Below the pieces are notes generated by a model that saw only the letters and a program-made list of their open reading frames with translations, did not search any database and was not told the origin of the DNA. The position numbers and the translations under genes are program-made. From the NCBI RefSeq assembly GCF_035994185.1, contig NZ_CP108538.1:1-64000 (forward strand): 64,000 nucleotides of DNA, written 5' to 3'. This DNA is from Streptomyces sp. NBC_01217. Lineage in GTDB: Bacteria > Actinomycetota > Actinomycetes > Streptomycetales > Streptomycetaceae. Numbering within the stretch: position 1 is the stretch's first letter; each line of letters begins with the position of its first letter. Positions 17,682 to 27,118 of the stretch are shown one piece after another.

Positions 17682-19911
17682 TTACGCTGCCGGGACGAGG
17701 CTCTGCCTGAGCAAGGATCTCGTTTCGAGCGGGGTCACGTACCCGTAGTCGGGGTGCCGACGGAGCCGGCTGCGGTTGTACTCGACCTCGACGTAGCGGA
17801 AAACGTCGGCCCGGGCGGCTTCGCGGGTTGCCCAGACGGTGGTTCCGATCTCCGCTTTCAGGATGGCGAACCAGCTTTCCGCGGCGGCATTATCGTAACA
17901 AGAGCCGACACGCCCCATCGACTGCCTCATGCGCAACTTGCGTATTTCGCTGCGGAATTCGTCACTCGTGTACTCGGCGAGTTCAACCGGTCGTTGCAAC
18001 ACCGGGCTGTTGTAGTGAGCGTAGTTGCTCCTCGAAGACCTCGGCTGGTGTCCGCCAACCGAGGGTCTTGCGGGGCCGGTTGTTGATCGCCAGGGCGACG
18101 GCTTCGAGGTCTGCGGACGACCACCGGGACAGATTGGTGCCCTTCGGGAAGTACTGACGTAGCAGCCCGTTCGTATTCTCGTTCGTCGGTCGTTGCCAGG
18201 GCGAGTGCGGATCGGCGAAGAACACCTTCGTCCCGGTTTCGACGGCGAACTGGGCGTGGCCCGAGAGTTCCTTTCCGCGGTCCCAGGTGAGGGTTTTGCG
18301 CAGCTGCTCGGGCAACTGCGCCATCGATGCCGTAAGCGCCGTGTTCATCGCGATGGCGCCATAGCCCCCGAGCGAGGGACCGTTTTTCACGGGCGGATTC
18401 TCGCCCCAGCCCTCGAGCCGAGGCAGGTGCACGAGGAGCGTGGAGCGGCTGCTGCGCACGACAAGCGTGCCGATCGCGGATCGTCCCGTCCCGATGATCA
18501 AATCTCCTTCCCAGTGTCCGGGGACCGCACGGTCCGCAGCCTCGGCGGGGCGTTCACTGAGGACGACCTCTGCGGTGACATGCCCCTGCGGCTTGTTCTG
18601 CGACCGGGAACGGGGAGTCCGCAGCGCACGGCCCCTTCCAGGCGCGCGTCTCAGGCCCGGTGACGATCGTGCCGTCGGGGCGACGGACGCTGCCGGCGAG
18701 CCGCTCCTGCACGTACTCACGCAGCCTGTCGTTGCCTACGAGTTTCGCGGTCTTCGGACGCTTCGCGGCCTGCTGCGCCTTCCACTGCGCCACCAGGGCC
18801 CGGTAAACCGACTTGCCACTCCGGGTCGCCGCGTTGCGGCGCAGCTCGCGTGAGATCGTGCCCGGGTCGCGTCCGATCCTGCGGGCGATCTCGCGCACGC
18901 CGATCTCCTGGGCGCGCAGCAGCGCGATCTCCTCACGCTCGGCGAACGACAGGTAGCGGCCCGTGGGCTCATCCAGGCTGATCGGCGGCATGCCGCCAGC
19001 GTGACGGAACCACCGGGATCCGACCGGCCATGAAACGCCAACAGCCACCGCGGCCTCCGCCGTCGTCACTCCCGACGCGATCCGCCGCCAGAAGTCCCGC
19101 TGCACCGCACGAGACGGCTCCGGTCGGCCTGGCGAACGCATCGACGGTCCCAACGCCCGATCCGCCGTCCACTGCCGTCGCGCACCCGCAGGCAACTTCG
19201 GCATCTTCTTCTCGTCTCGCCCCATCGCGCACCTCCGTGATCAAGGCGTTGCGACGACCAGTTGAATCCGCCTTCGCTGCCGCGGTCGCTGTGAAGGATC
19301 ACACCCTTCACGTCACCGCCGCGGGTGGCCGCGGCCATGTTCAAGGACGCCACGACCAGTTCGGCGTCATGGCGTGCATCCATCGCGTAGCCGAGCAGCC
19401 GACGTGAGAACAGGTCGATGACGGTGGCCAGGTAGAGCTTGCCCTCATGGGTGGTGATCTCGGTCATGTCTCCGCACCACACCTGGTCGGGCGCGTCGGC
19501 GGTGAGGTCCCGCCGCACGAAGTCCGGGGCCGCCGGCCGTTTGCCGGGCCGGGTCAGCCCGGGCCGGCGGCGGATCTTGCGTCCGGCCAGGCCGGGTTCG
19601 GCCATCAGGCGGGCGACGGTGTTCACCGAGTCGCGCCAGCTTGAGCGGACCAGGAGGAGCCATACTTTCGGGGAACCGCAGGTGCCGCCGGAGCTCTCGA
19701 AGATCTGCCGGATCGTGTCGGCCAGCTGTCCGCGCCGGAGCTCACGCGCGGTGGTGGGCCTGTCGCGCCACTTGTAGAACCAGGACTCCGACACCCCCAG
19801 GACCTGGCAGGCCAGACGGTGCGGGACGCGGTGCCCAATCCTCTGGTCACCGATGAACGCGGCCAGGGCGGCCGGGTCCGTCCCGGTCACTTCACCCAGA
19901 GGACCATGCAC
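17682..19911 (-). pseudogene. IS3-family orfB, split by IS30
   Basis: The N-terminal part (19274-19911) holds the first catalytic region (WCGDMTEITTHEGKLYLATV, VIDLFSRRLLGYAMDARHD) and the second Asp (VILHSDRGSE). The rest (17682-17975: YTSDEFRSEIRKLRMRQSMG, SCYDNAAAESWF with the catalytic Glu) lies 1.3 kb away beyond the IS30. Joining GSE and YTSDEF at the IS30 junctions restores a normal reading frame, proving insertion into an intact gene. OrfB normally follows orfA through a frameshift near 19900. Confidence 0.85.
17976..19273 (-). mobile_element. IS30-family element with internal deletion
   Basis: About 25-bp imperfect inverted repeats (GGCGrrTTCAACyGGTCGT with following yGCAAC) lie at both ends, with TC on each outer side as a likely 2-bp target duplication. 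The transposase is in two frames: the N-terminal part (18554-19225, FAEREEIALLRAQEIGVREI, an HTH of the IS30 type) and the C-terminal DDE part (17983-18720, GHWEGDLIIGTGRSAIGTLV; DPHSPWQRPTNENTNGLLRQ). Between RAWK and GRALRTPR about 80 codons expected in the family are missing and the frame changes, so the element is defective. Confidence 0.85.
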
Positions 19912-20216
19912 CGCTTGAGGACATCACGCTCCATCTCCAGCTCGCGTATCCGCTTGTTCTTCTCGCTCATCTCCCGCCGCAGCCGCTCCAGCTCGGCCCG
20001 CTCGGCCTCGCGGATCCGGCCACCCGGCGCGGGCTCGGCCGGCCGGCCGGATGACGCCGACCCGTTGCGCCGCCACCGCGACACCCAGCTGTGCAGCGTG
20101 CCGGAGTGGACGCCGGGTTCCTCGGCGACCTCCGGGATCGGCCTGCCCGTCTCGATCACAATGCGTACAGCACCCTCACGAAACTCGGGCGTATACGTCC
20201 GTTGCTTGGACCCCAT
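19887..20216 (-). CDS. IS3-family orfA (helix-turn-helix protein)
   Basis: Starts MGSKQRTYTPEFREGAVRIV. An HTH segment (PEVAEEPGVHSGTLHSWVSR) is followed by a leucine-zipper-like coiled coil (REMSEKNKRIRELEMERDVL), as in IS3 OrfA proteins that bind the ends and fuse to OrfB by -1 frameshifting. It differs from the copy at 61673 by one residue (G/D) in the linker. OrfB is disrupted, so only the DNA-binding part can be made. Confidence 0.8.
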   Translation of the reverse strand: MGSKQRTYTPEFREGAVRIVIETGRPIPEVAEEPGVHSGTLHSWVSRWRRNGSASSGRPAEPAPGGRIREAERAELERLRREMSEKNKRIRELEMERDVLKRCMVLWVK

Positions 20217-20237
20217 GAACCCCGACTTCCCCTGCAA

Positions 20238-20432
20238 TCACGGACTCCACGCTACGAGGGGAGGGACACCGGTGCCGTCCTTCGAGGCCGGCAGACATAT
20301 GTGCTCCCCGACCAGCGCGGGCAGGCCGCACCGCTCGGCCAGCCGCACCACCGGCTCGAGGCCGCCGTACGCGATCAGGTTCGGGTCGTCGAACGCGGAC
20401 GAGACCGCCGCTGCGGCGTGGGAAGATTGCAT
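20238..20432 (-). pseudogene. IS1380-family transposase, N-terminal fragment
   Basis: AAAAVSSAFDDPNLIAYGGL and LPALVGEHICLPASKDGTG form the typical N-terminus of Streptomyces IS1380 transposases. Homology stops at the IS3 end near 20272. The element's outer end probably lies near 20500 (CATCATCGCAGGTCACAAGG). Confidence 0.75.
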
Positions 20433-21262
20433 CTCGGAAGTGCCTTGCTGATCGTGCCTGATGTGGCCCTAGAGAAACCCCATCATCGCAGGTCACAAGG
20501 CACTTCTTCGTTCCCCGAGAAACTGTCCACAGACAACAAGCCGGTGGATCCGGGCTGATTCGTCCGGGTGTTGGAGCGAAGGCCAGCGGTATCGGCTTGG
20601 CCGGGCACCTGCCGCCGGGAGGCATTCCCGCGGGCTTGGCGGAGAACTGCTTCCTCATCGTGCGAAGTGTGTACGAAGCGACCGCCGGCGTACCAGTACA
20701 CGGTTGCCACGATGCGCAGCGGCAGTAGCAGTGCCTGCACAAGAGCCCTTTTCGTATGTTCGGAGGGCAAAGGGGTCCTTCCCGTCGTGTGGCAGGGCTC
20801 ATCTCGAGCATGAGTTGGTCATTGGTTGTTTATGGCGCGGCATGCTTCGAGCAAAGGAATCGACTATGAAGATGGGATGGCATCGCGCCCGAAGTCGTGG
20901 GCCGCCAGGGGCCAAACTTCGATGGTCGGCAGGCGCCGTGCGCGACCGCGTCCGGCAACGGTCGCTGACCTGCACCGCGTCCGGCCGGTCCCGGCGCCGC
21001 GGCTTGAGAGCACGTCTCCGCAGTTCCTAGTGCTGTGACCGCATAGGTTGGCCGGGTCGGGGTTGGGGCGGTTGGATGGGCGACGTTCGTTTCGATCGTG
21101 CTTGGAGGTGTGGCGGCCGAGCCTGTGCGTGCCCCCGCACGGCCGTCCCACGGCACCGATCGCGGAATCAAATGGAAAGGCCCATGCCAGTGCCCAAAGT
21201 CAGCGGTCACTCGATGCCTCCGCAGTCAGTGACCACCCGCCTTCGGCTTGCAGCCTCAGGGC
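20433..21262. other. Degenerate intergenic region, no supported gene
   Basis: About 830 bases. A minus-strand frame at 20483-20770 (start LVQALLLPLRIVATVYWYAG) has some hydrophobic character but no family. An IS-end-like sequence, TAGTGCTGTGACCGCATAGG, is at 21030. Nothing else recognised. Confidence 0.35.
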
Positions 21263-21496
21263 CTATATGGTGATCCATTCGGCCATCCCGGCATCGTTCT
21301 GTACTGAGATGATCAGTTCGCATCGCACAACAAGGACATCCTGGCTCTGCTCAGCGGGGCCGTCCAGATCTTCCTGCAGTACCAGCAGGGTCTCGAGTTC
21401 GCTTGCCGTGCGTACGTACTCCAGTTCTTGGTAGGCGTACTTCGCTGCGGCAGCATGGGCGGTAACTGCAGTTGTCACGGTGACGACCGCCGCCAC
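21263..21496 (-). CDS. Hypothetical protein, possibly truncated
   Basis: Frame of 77 codons starting with an Ala/Val/Thr-rich hydrophobic stretch (AAVVTVTTAVTAHAAAAKYA) followed by an acidic soluble part (VLQEDLDGPAEQSQDVLVV). The frame continues open upstream towards the IS5 fragment, so it is probably the 3' part of a gene cut by that element. Family not recognised. Confidence 0.3.
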   Translation of the reverse strand: MAAVVTVTTAVTAHAAAAKYAYQELEYVRTASELETLLVLQEDLDGPAEQSQDVLVVRCELIISVQNDAGMAEWITI

Positions 21497-21586
21497 CCAT
21501 GCACCGGCCTAAAGCGTGTTGCAGAAGACCGTGAGCAGGGTATTTCCCTTTGTATGCGTGGGATGTTGAGGGCTGATCTGTTGTGA

Positions 21587-21884
21587 GTGGAGACGTTCAC
21601 GGGGCTGTGGATGAAGCAGTTCGAGCGGTTGCTGAAGGTGGTGCGTGAGCGGGGTGGCGACGGGCCGCACATCGGGCGGCCGTGGAGTCTGCCGCTTGCT
21701 GACCGGGGGCTGCTGGTGGCTGTCTACTACCGGACGAACCTCACCATGCGGCAGATGGCGCCGCTCTTCGGGGTCTCGCCGGCCATGGTGTGCAGGGTCA
21801 CCCAGCGGTCACGGCCCCTCCTCGCGATGGAGCCGACCGCGCGTCCCGTCAATGCCGCGGACCGGCCGATTCCAGGGTTGAAGT
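21587..21884 (+). pseudogene. IS5-family transposase, N-terminal fragment
   Basis: LADRGLLVAVYYRTNLTMRQ and MAPLFGVSPAMVCRVTQR are the N-terminal helix-turn-helix of IS5-type (DDE_4) transposases. The homology ends at PVNAADR near 21880, immediately before the hemerythrin gene, and the catalytic domain is missing. Confidence 0.75.
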
Positions 21885-21910
21885 GCCGCTTTCGGCACCG
21901 GGGCTCGGGC

Positions 21911-22591
21911 TCAGTCGCCGATGCGGGGCGGGGTTCCGGTGCCGTACACGCGCTCGGCGTGGGCGGCGTACGCGCGCTGTGCGGCGCCCGTCAGCGCCGA
22001 GCGCTGCGGCTCGGGCAATTCGGCGAGCAGCGCCTCGACGACCTCCGGGTCCGCCTCATACATCGCCATCCCGAGGGACAGCGGCAACCGCTCCTGCGGG
22101 GTCCGGGCCATCCCGTGCTCTCCGAGTTGCCTCCATTCGGCCGCGGTGACGTACCGCTCGGCGAGCGGGAGTATCTCCTTCTCCTCCAACGCCAGGTGCT
22201 CCAGGAGCGCGGGCAGCAACCGGGCGAGGGCGTCCGCGAGCCGCCCGCCGTCCAGCGCGGTGGCGCGCCACTCCGGCAGCAGCCCGGTCACCTCCCTGTA
22301 GGTCTCCTCGATGGCGGCGTGCTGCTCCTCCATCGTGGGCACGATCGCCGTCGCCCGGTCGCCGGCGCGCTCGAGCAGGCGCGGCCAGAGCAGCAGGTCC
22401 TCGCCCTCGTGGTGCAGGTGCAGGACGGAGCACACCTGCTCGGCGTGGGCACCGACCGTCTCCGCGCGCTCCACGTCACCCGGCGCGACGTCGCGCACCA
22501 ACCGGGGCAGGAGGCGGAACTCCCGGCGCAGCATGGTGTGTGCCATGTACATGTCCCGGATGTCCGCCATGGGCTCGTTCACCGGAGTCAC
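21911..22591 (-). CDS. Hemerythrin-like diiron/oxygen-binding protein (copy 1)
   Basis: Protein of 226 residues from GTG 22591 (VTPVNEPMADIRDMYMAH). Helices carry His/Glu ligands typical of hemerythrin HHE domains: MYMAHTMLRREF, VLHLHHEGEDLLLW, EEQHAAIEETY and LLEHLALEEKEILPL. Such proteins bind O2, NO or iron through a diiron centre in the cytoplasm. The gene follows wrbA on the same strand with a hairpin between them, so co-transcription with attenuation is likely. A paralogue of identical length is at 58928-59608; even the start-site sequence (GTGAGGTTrCAAGTGAC) is conserved between the two. Confidence 0.85.
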   Translation of the reverse strand: MTPVNEPMADIRDMYMAHTMLRREFRLLPRLVRDVAPGDVERAETVGAHAEQVCSVLHLHHEGEDLLLWPRLLERAGDRATAIVPTMEEQHAAIEETYREVTGLLPEWRATALDGGRLADALARLLPALLEHLALEEKEILPLAERYVTAAEWRQLGEHGMARTPQERLPLSLGMAMYEADPEVVEALLAELPEPQRSALTGAAQRAYAAHAERVYGTGTPPRIGD

Positions 22592-22636
22592 TTGTAACCT
22601 CACTTGCCGTGGATCCCTTCGGGAACCACTGTCGGT

Positions 22637-22666
22637 GGGCCGCCGCCCCGGTCGGGACGGCGGCCC
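22637..22666 (-). terminator. Intercistronic hairpin between wrbA and hemerythrin genes
   Basis: GGGCCGCCG and CGGCGGCCC form a perfect 9-bp stem with a 12-base loop. It lacks a T-run, so it may act as a partial terminator or mRNA-processing hairpin between the two minus-strand genes. Confidence 0.5.
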
Positions 22667-22683
22667 GGGATCGACCGGTCCGG

Positions 22684-23295
22684 TCAGAGAGAGCCGCCAG
22701 GCTTGAGGGCGGCGGCGATGCGCGTCACGCGGCCGCCCAGGTAACGCGCGGCCTCCAGACGGTTGGAGTCCGGCAGGTCGGCGCCGTTGTTGGAGGGGTG
22801 CGAGGGGCCGTAGGGGTTGCCACCGGCCGCGAAGAGCAGCGGGTCGGTGTAGCCGGGCGATGCGATGAGTCCACCCCAGTGGTAGAAGGTGTTGTTGATC
22901 GCGAGGATGGTGCTCTCCTGGCCGCCGTGGGCGTTGGCCGCGGAGGTGAAGGAGGCGTAGACCTTGTTGGCCAGCTTGCCCTGGGCCCACAGCGGGCCGG
23001 TCTGGTCGAGGAACTGCTTGAGCTGCGCGGCCGGCAGGCCGAAGCGGGTCGGCGAGCCGACGAGCACGGCGTCAGCCCACTCGAGGTCGTCGTTGGTGGC
23101 CTCGGGGATCTCCTGCGAGACGCGGTGGTTCTCGGCCCACACGGGGTTGCTGTTGATCGCGGCCTCGGGCGCGAGCTCGGCCACGCGGCGCAGCCGGACC
23201 TCGGCCCCTTCCTTCTGTGCGCCTTCGGCGATCGCCTGCGCCAGGCTGCGCACGGATCCGGTGGCCGAGTAATAGATGATGGCGACGCGTGTCAC
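22684..23295 (-). CDS. wrbA: NAD(P)H:quinone oxidoreductase, WrbA family (copy 1)
   Basis: Flavodoxin-fold protein of 203 residues from GTG 23295 with AAGGAG upstream. FMN phosphate loop YYSATGSVRSLA, ring-binding GSPTRFGLPAAQLKQFLDQT and the WrbA-specific AHGGQESTI are present. WrbA reduces quinones by two electrons, protecting against redox cycling. The promoter region carries the shared palindrome TTTGCGTACGCACGCAATTA at 23406. Paralogue at 45036. Confidence 0.9.
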   Translation of the reverse strand: MTRVAIIYYSATGSVRSLAQAIAEGAQKEGAEVRLRRVAELAPEAAINSNPVWAENHRVSQEIPEATNDDLEWADAVLVGSPTRFGLPAAQLKQFLDQTGPLWAQGKLANKVYASFTSAANAHGGQESTILAINNTFYHWGGLIASPGYTDPLLFAAGGNPYGPSHPSNNGADLPDSNRLEAARYLGGRVTRIAAALKPGGSL

Positions 23296-23404
23296 GTCTT
23301 CACTCCTTGCTGCGGGAAGTGCCGCTAATCCCCGGGTATGAATCGGCGCCGGCACCCGGGGGAGGCCGGCGCAAAGTTCTATCTTGCATTCAGCATCCTA
23401 ACTA

Positions 23405-23424
23405 CATTTGCGTACGCACGCAAT
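23405..23424 (-). promoter_or_regulatory. Shared redox-gene operator, site 1 (wrbA copy 1)
   Basis: Core TTGCGTACGCACGCAA, about 110 bases upstream of wrbA copy 1. The same core recurs at 39013, 44879 and 59864, always upstream of flavin/quinone/diiron genes. The remainder of 23296-23790 shows no gene. Confidence 0.65.
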
Positions 23425-23789
23425 TACGTGGGCGCCGGACCGGTGCCGGCCGGACAGGCCTGTCGGCGTCGGCACCACGCCAATCCTCGCCGCGCTGCAC
23501 GTGGACTCCACGAGAACCTCAGTCATGGCTCCCGCATGGGGACCTTCGGCGTTCCCTGGATCCCAAACGGAGCACTTCTGGCGCGCGCTGATGCGGCACT
23601 TCCAGTACGCCCGGAGGTGGAAGACGGGCCTGACGAATGAGCGCCTGCGTCGCCTCGAATCGCCGTACCCGGTGCTGCGGAGTGCGCGCCGCCATGCCGT
23701 CTGGATTTCGACACGGCCGCCGTCACGACGGATCAGGTCCGGCAGATCCCGTGCGTGCCGGAGTGAGCCGGTGGCCCAGCGGCCCGTCA

Positions 23790-24085
23790 CTCCGTGCGCG
23801 GCGGCCAGCGAAGCAGAAACACACCCACGGCGGCAGACACGAGGATGACGTATATGCGTAGGCCACTCCCGCGTCCCGCAGCTCAAGCGCCAGGTCCCCC
23901 CGGCGACCACCGGAATGGAGATGCCGAGGTACGCGACACGAAAAAGAAGGTCGAGATCGTCGCACGGCAATGCTCGTCGGAAGCCACCGCGCCGACGCCG
24001 GTGAGCCCGCCACCGAAGGACATGCCCTGGCCGAGCCCGCCGGCCAGGGCGCCCACGACGAGCACCGCCAGGGACTCCACCACAC
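23790..24085 (-). pseudogene. MFS transporter, C-terminal remnant
   Basis: Three minus-strand frames in succession read GLGQGMSFGGGLTGVGAVAS, then YLGISIPVVAGGT, then LALELRDAGVAYAY, a collinear end of a major-facilitator exporter broken by at least two frameshifts. An N-terminal half of the same transporter type, also next to a hemerythrin gene, is at 58200-58789. Confidence 0.6.
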
Positions 24086-24092
24086 GGCGCCT

Positions 24093-24835
24093 GCAGGTGA
24101 GCGGGAAGTCGGCCTACCAGTGGCACCAGTTGTGGCGCGATGGCGGTGCGCGGGCTCTGGTTACGCGTGGTCCGAGCGGTTCGCGGTGCCGTCTGTCCCC
24201 GCGCTGTCTGGAGAAGCTGGCCGCGTATCTGGAGGAAGGCCCGGCGGCGCACGGTTGGGTGGAGGACCAGGTGTGGACCGCGGCAAGAGTGGCCACACTG
24301 ATCGGCCGGAAGTTCCACGTCTCCTACAGCGTCTCGGGTGCGACGCGGCTGATGCACCGGCTTGGCTTCAGTCCCCAGGTCCCGGGACGGCGGGTCGCCG
24401 AGCGCGACGAGCAGGCCGTCACCGTCTGGAAGGAGGCGACCTGGAACGAGGTAAAGGAGCCCGGGCGGCCTGCGGGGGCTACGTCTGCTTCGAGGACGAG
24501 GCAGGCTTCACCCGACGGCCGCCCCAAGGACGCACCTGGGGCCGACGCGGACACACCCCGGTCGTGACCGTCAGCGGGCGCTCGGGACGCCGGTTGGTGG
24601 CCGGGCTGATCGCGCTGCGGCCCGGCTCCCGCACCAGGCGGTGCCACCGCCTTCGCACCCACCCCGGCGGCCGCGGCAAGCACCGCAGCATGGGCGAACG
24701 CGCTGATCGACGGCGTCCACCACCTCGTCAAGGCGCCCATCGTGCTGATCTGGGACCGCCTGAACACCCACGTCTCCCACGCCATACGCCAACTGATCGC
24801 CGAACGTGCGTGGCTCACGGTGTTCCTGCTGCCTG
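24093..24835 (+). pseudogene. IS630-family transposase, frameshifted and truncated
   Basis: Collinear pieces in different frames: SGKSAYQWHQLWRDGGARAL (HTH region), FHVSYSVSGATRLMHRLGFS, YVCFEDEAGFTRRPPQGRTW (catalytic Asp/Glu region), then IVLIWDRLNTHVSHAIRQLI. The N-terminus and the final catalytic segment (YSPDLNP) are missing; the element is cut by the IS3 end at 24836. Confidence 0.8.
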
Positions 24836-24885
24836 AATCGCCCCGGGTTTGATGGAGACATCGAAGACCCGGAAGGATCCCGAGC

Positions 24886-25175
24886 ATGGCTGCACCCCGT
24901 AAGTACCCCGAGGAACTGCGCGAGCGGGCGACCCGGCTCGCCGTCGAGGCCCGCAAGGACCCCGCCGGCCGCGCCGGGGCGATCAGGCGCGTCGCCGAGC
25001 AGCTCGACATTCACCCCGAGGCCCTGCGCGGCTGGGTGCGGCAGGCCGAGACCGACGACGGCGCCCGGGCGGGCACCACTTCCCAGGACGCGGCCCGGAT
25101 CGCGGAGCTGGAGCGAGAGGTGAAGGAACTGCGGCGGGCCAACGCGATACTGAAGTCCGCCTCGGCTTTCTTCGC
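24886..25175 (+). pseudogene. IS3-family orfA, interrupted by IS110
   Basis: MAAPRKYPEELRERATRLAV through ANAILKSASAFFA is an IS3 OrfA (HTH plus coiled coil), practically identical to the minus-strand copy at 29475-29792. IS110 enters after SASAFFA; the missing end (ELDRPLR) and the start of orfB (KVAYIDQHKQEFGVQPI) are found at ~26478-26555. Left element end near 24833. Confidence 0.85.
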
Positions 25176-26477
25176 GTCAATGCCATCGTTGGAGACGTCG
25201 ACCCGGTGACGGTGCGACAGTGACAGATGCCGATGGGGCTGGCTCTTTTCTTTGCTGCCCCGCCAGTTGAGGGCTTTTCGGCGATGTGCCGCCCCGTCGG
25301 CGTCTCCGTTCTTCGCGATGTGGCCTGATAGAAGCGTGCTGCTCGCCCGATTGAGGCGTGCCCCCGCGGAGAACGACGACACCTCGTCCGACTCCCGTTG
25401 GAGGCATCCCGTGATCGTGGTCGGTATCGACTCCCACAAGAAGACTCACACCCTGGTCGCGGTGGACCAGGTCGGAAGGCGCCTGACGCAGCTGACCGTG
25501 GACGCCACCGCCAGGGGCCACCGGCAGGTCTGCGTCTGGCTGGGACAGTTTGAGCAGGTCCTACTCGCTATCGAGGACTGCCGGCATCTGACCCGACGTT
25601 TCGAGGCGGACCTACTGGCGTCGGGGTACGCGGTGGCGCGCGTGCACACGCGACTGATGGCCGGCGCGCGGCGCTCGGCCCGCGAGCGTGGCAAGTCTGA
25701 TCCGATCGACGCTGAAGCGGTGGCTCGAGTCGCTCTGCGAGAGCCCGATCTGCCCAAGGCCGAGTTGGACGGCCCGACCCGCGAGGTCAAGTTGCGCTCC
25801 GATCACCGACGCACTCTGGTCCGACAGCGCACCGCCATCGCCAACAAGCTGCGTTGGTTCCTGCACGAGATCGACCCCGAGCTGGTCGTTCCTTCGCGCG
25901 GTCTGAAGCGCCTGTGCGTCCTGGACAGCTTGGAAGCGGGCCTCGTCGCCCGACGCGGAGTCGTGGCGGAGATCGCGTTGGATCTGGTCCAGGATTGTCG
26001 GCGCCTGACCCTGCGCATCAACGCGATGGAGGCCCAGCTACGGCATCTGGTTCGCGAACTGGCTCCGAATCTGCTGGCGGTGCCCGGATGCGGGGCCCCG
26101 TCGGCGGCGATGATCCTCGGAGAGACGGCCGGGGCCACTCGCTTCAAGTCCAAGGACGCTTTCGCCCGGTTCAACGGCACCGCCCCGATACCCGTCTGGT
26201 CCTCCAACACGGTTCGCGTCCGCCTCAATCGGGGAGGCAACCGCACCATCAACAACGCCCTGCACATGGCTGCCGTCACCCAAGTCCGTCAAGACGGGCC
26301 CGGCGCTGCGTACTACGCCAAGCAGCTCGCCGCGGGAAAGACCGTGAAAGAGGCTCTGCGACTGCTGCGGCGCCGCATCTCCGACCGGGTCTTCCGGGCT
26401 CTGCTGGCAGACGAGGCTGCCCATGACGACCAGCAGATCATCCAGGAACTGCCGCAGGTGGCTTGACATAGAAGCAT
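25176..26477 (+). mobile_element. IS110-family insertion sequence
   Basis: About 1.3 kb placed between the two halves of an IS3 orfA; comparison with the uninterrupted copy at 29475-29792 fixes the borders to within a few bases. As usual for IS110, no clear terminal inverted repeats are seen. The ~230-base leader (25176-25410) before the gene is where IS110-type elements can encode a guide or bridge RNA; its structure cannot be judged here. Confidence 0.8.
25411..26466 (+). CDS. IS110-family transposase/recombinase (DEDD)
   Basis: Protein of 351 residues from GTG 25411 (TTGGAGG upstream). The N-terminal RuvC-like DEDD domain starts VVGIDSHKKTHTLVAVDQ and contains SDPIDAEAVARVAL. The C-terminal Tnp domain shows LAVPGCGAPSAAMILGETAG, FARFNGTAPIPVWSS and RLNRGGNRTINNALHMAAVT with the conserved Ser region. 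Full length, no stops, so probably functional. Confidence 0.92.
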   Translation: MIVVGIDSHKKTHTLVAVDQVGRRLTQLTVDATARGHRQVCVWLGQFEQVLLAIEDCRHLTRRFEADLLASGYAVARVHTRLMAGARRSARERGKSDPIDAEAVARVALREPDLPKAELDGPTREVKLRSDHRRTLVRQRTAIANKLRWFLHEIDPELVVPSRGLKRLCVLDSLEAGLVARRGVVAEIALDLVQDCRRLTLRINAMEAQLRHLVRELAPNLLAVPGCGAPSAAMILGETAGATRFKSKDAFARFNGTAPIPVWSSNTVRVRLNRGGNRTINNALHMAAVTQVRQDGPGAAYYAKQLAAGKTVKEALRLLRRRISDRVFRALLADEAAHDDQQIIQELPQVA

Positions 26478-26512
26478 CGCCGAGCTCGACCGTCCACTGC
26501 GCTGAAGGTCGC

Positions 26513-27118
26513 CTACATCGACCAGCACAAACAGGAGTTCGGCGTCCAGCCGATCTGGCCGGATGGCCGGGGACGCTCCGCGCTGGCCGGAGAAACGCCC
26601 CTGCCGGCTGCTCCAAGCTCCGGCACGGGTATGAACCGTCCGTCCTTCGCCCGCACCAGCCAGCCCCGCTTCTCCAGCACGTTGGCACGGTGACGGATCT
26701 TCTCCACCTCGTTCTTGATCTCCGCCTCCCGGCCCACCGCCCGCGTCAGCTCCACCCCGTTCACCGGCCCCGAAGCGGCCACCACCGCGGCGAACACCTC
26801 CCGATACAGGCCGCTGAGCACCTCTTCACCCATGCCCGACCGCCACACCGGCGGCCGCCCGCCCTGCCCCGCGCCCAAGCCGCTCGATCCCACAGCGACG
26901 GCCGTCTTACCACCAGACGACACGGAAACCGGTGCGCTCACAGGGCTCTCCTCGGCCAGCACCGACACGAGTTCCTCACGCCCCACCCGGGCCCGCTCGA
27001 CCCGCTCCCGCGCGGCATCCACCTCCGCCTGAGCCTGCTCCAGAACCTCCGTCCAGGACTCCAGCTCCTGCCTCGCCCGCGCCTCACGCCGCTCCATCAA
27101 CCCCAGCACCGACGGCAT
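26513..27118 (-). CDS. Coiled-coil/winged-helix cassette protein (copy A)
   Basis: Start ATG 27118 (MPSVLGLMERREARARQELE), five bases after GAGGAGG. Residues ~10-60 form a charged coiled coil (VLEQAQAEVDAARERVERAR), then a variable Gly/Ser linker, then a ~65-residue winged-helix-like domain (VFAAVVAASGPVNGVELTRA; NEVEKIRHRANVLEKRGWL). Copy B at 33257 is nearly identical except in the linker. Both share a leader of ~110 bases with a CCCTG/CAGGG hairpin. Homology ends at SPASAER; the last ~25 residues come from the neighbouring IS3 fragment. Function unknown; such proteins are often found near Streptomyces IS elements, and DNA binding is inferred. Confidence 0.65.
   Translation of the reverse strand: MPSVLGLMERREARARQELESWTEVLEQAQAEVDAARERVERARVGREELVSVLAEESPVSAPVSVSSGGKTAVAVGSSGLGAGQGGRPPVWRSGMGEEVLSGLYREVFAAVVAASGPVNGVELTRAVGREAEIKNEVEKIRHRANVLEKRGWLVRAKDGRFIPVPELGAAGRGVSPASAERPRPSGQIGWTPNSCLCWSM

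Larger units (their letters stand above)
17680..20272 (-). mobile_element. IS3-family element interrupted by IS30
   Basis: The right end is marked by CCTCCCCTCGTAGCGTGGAG (complement, ~20250-20270), which recurs at 61622 upstream of a second copy of the same orfA. The body encodes orfA (19887-20216) and orfB, with orfB split by an IS30 element at 17976-19273. The left end near 17680 abuts the IS1182 remnant; the right end abuts an IS1380 N-terminal fragment. Confidence 0.75.
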
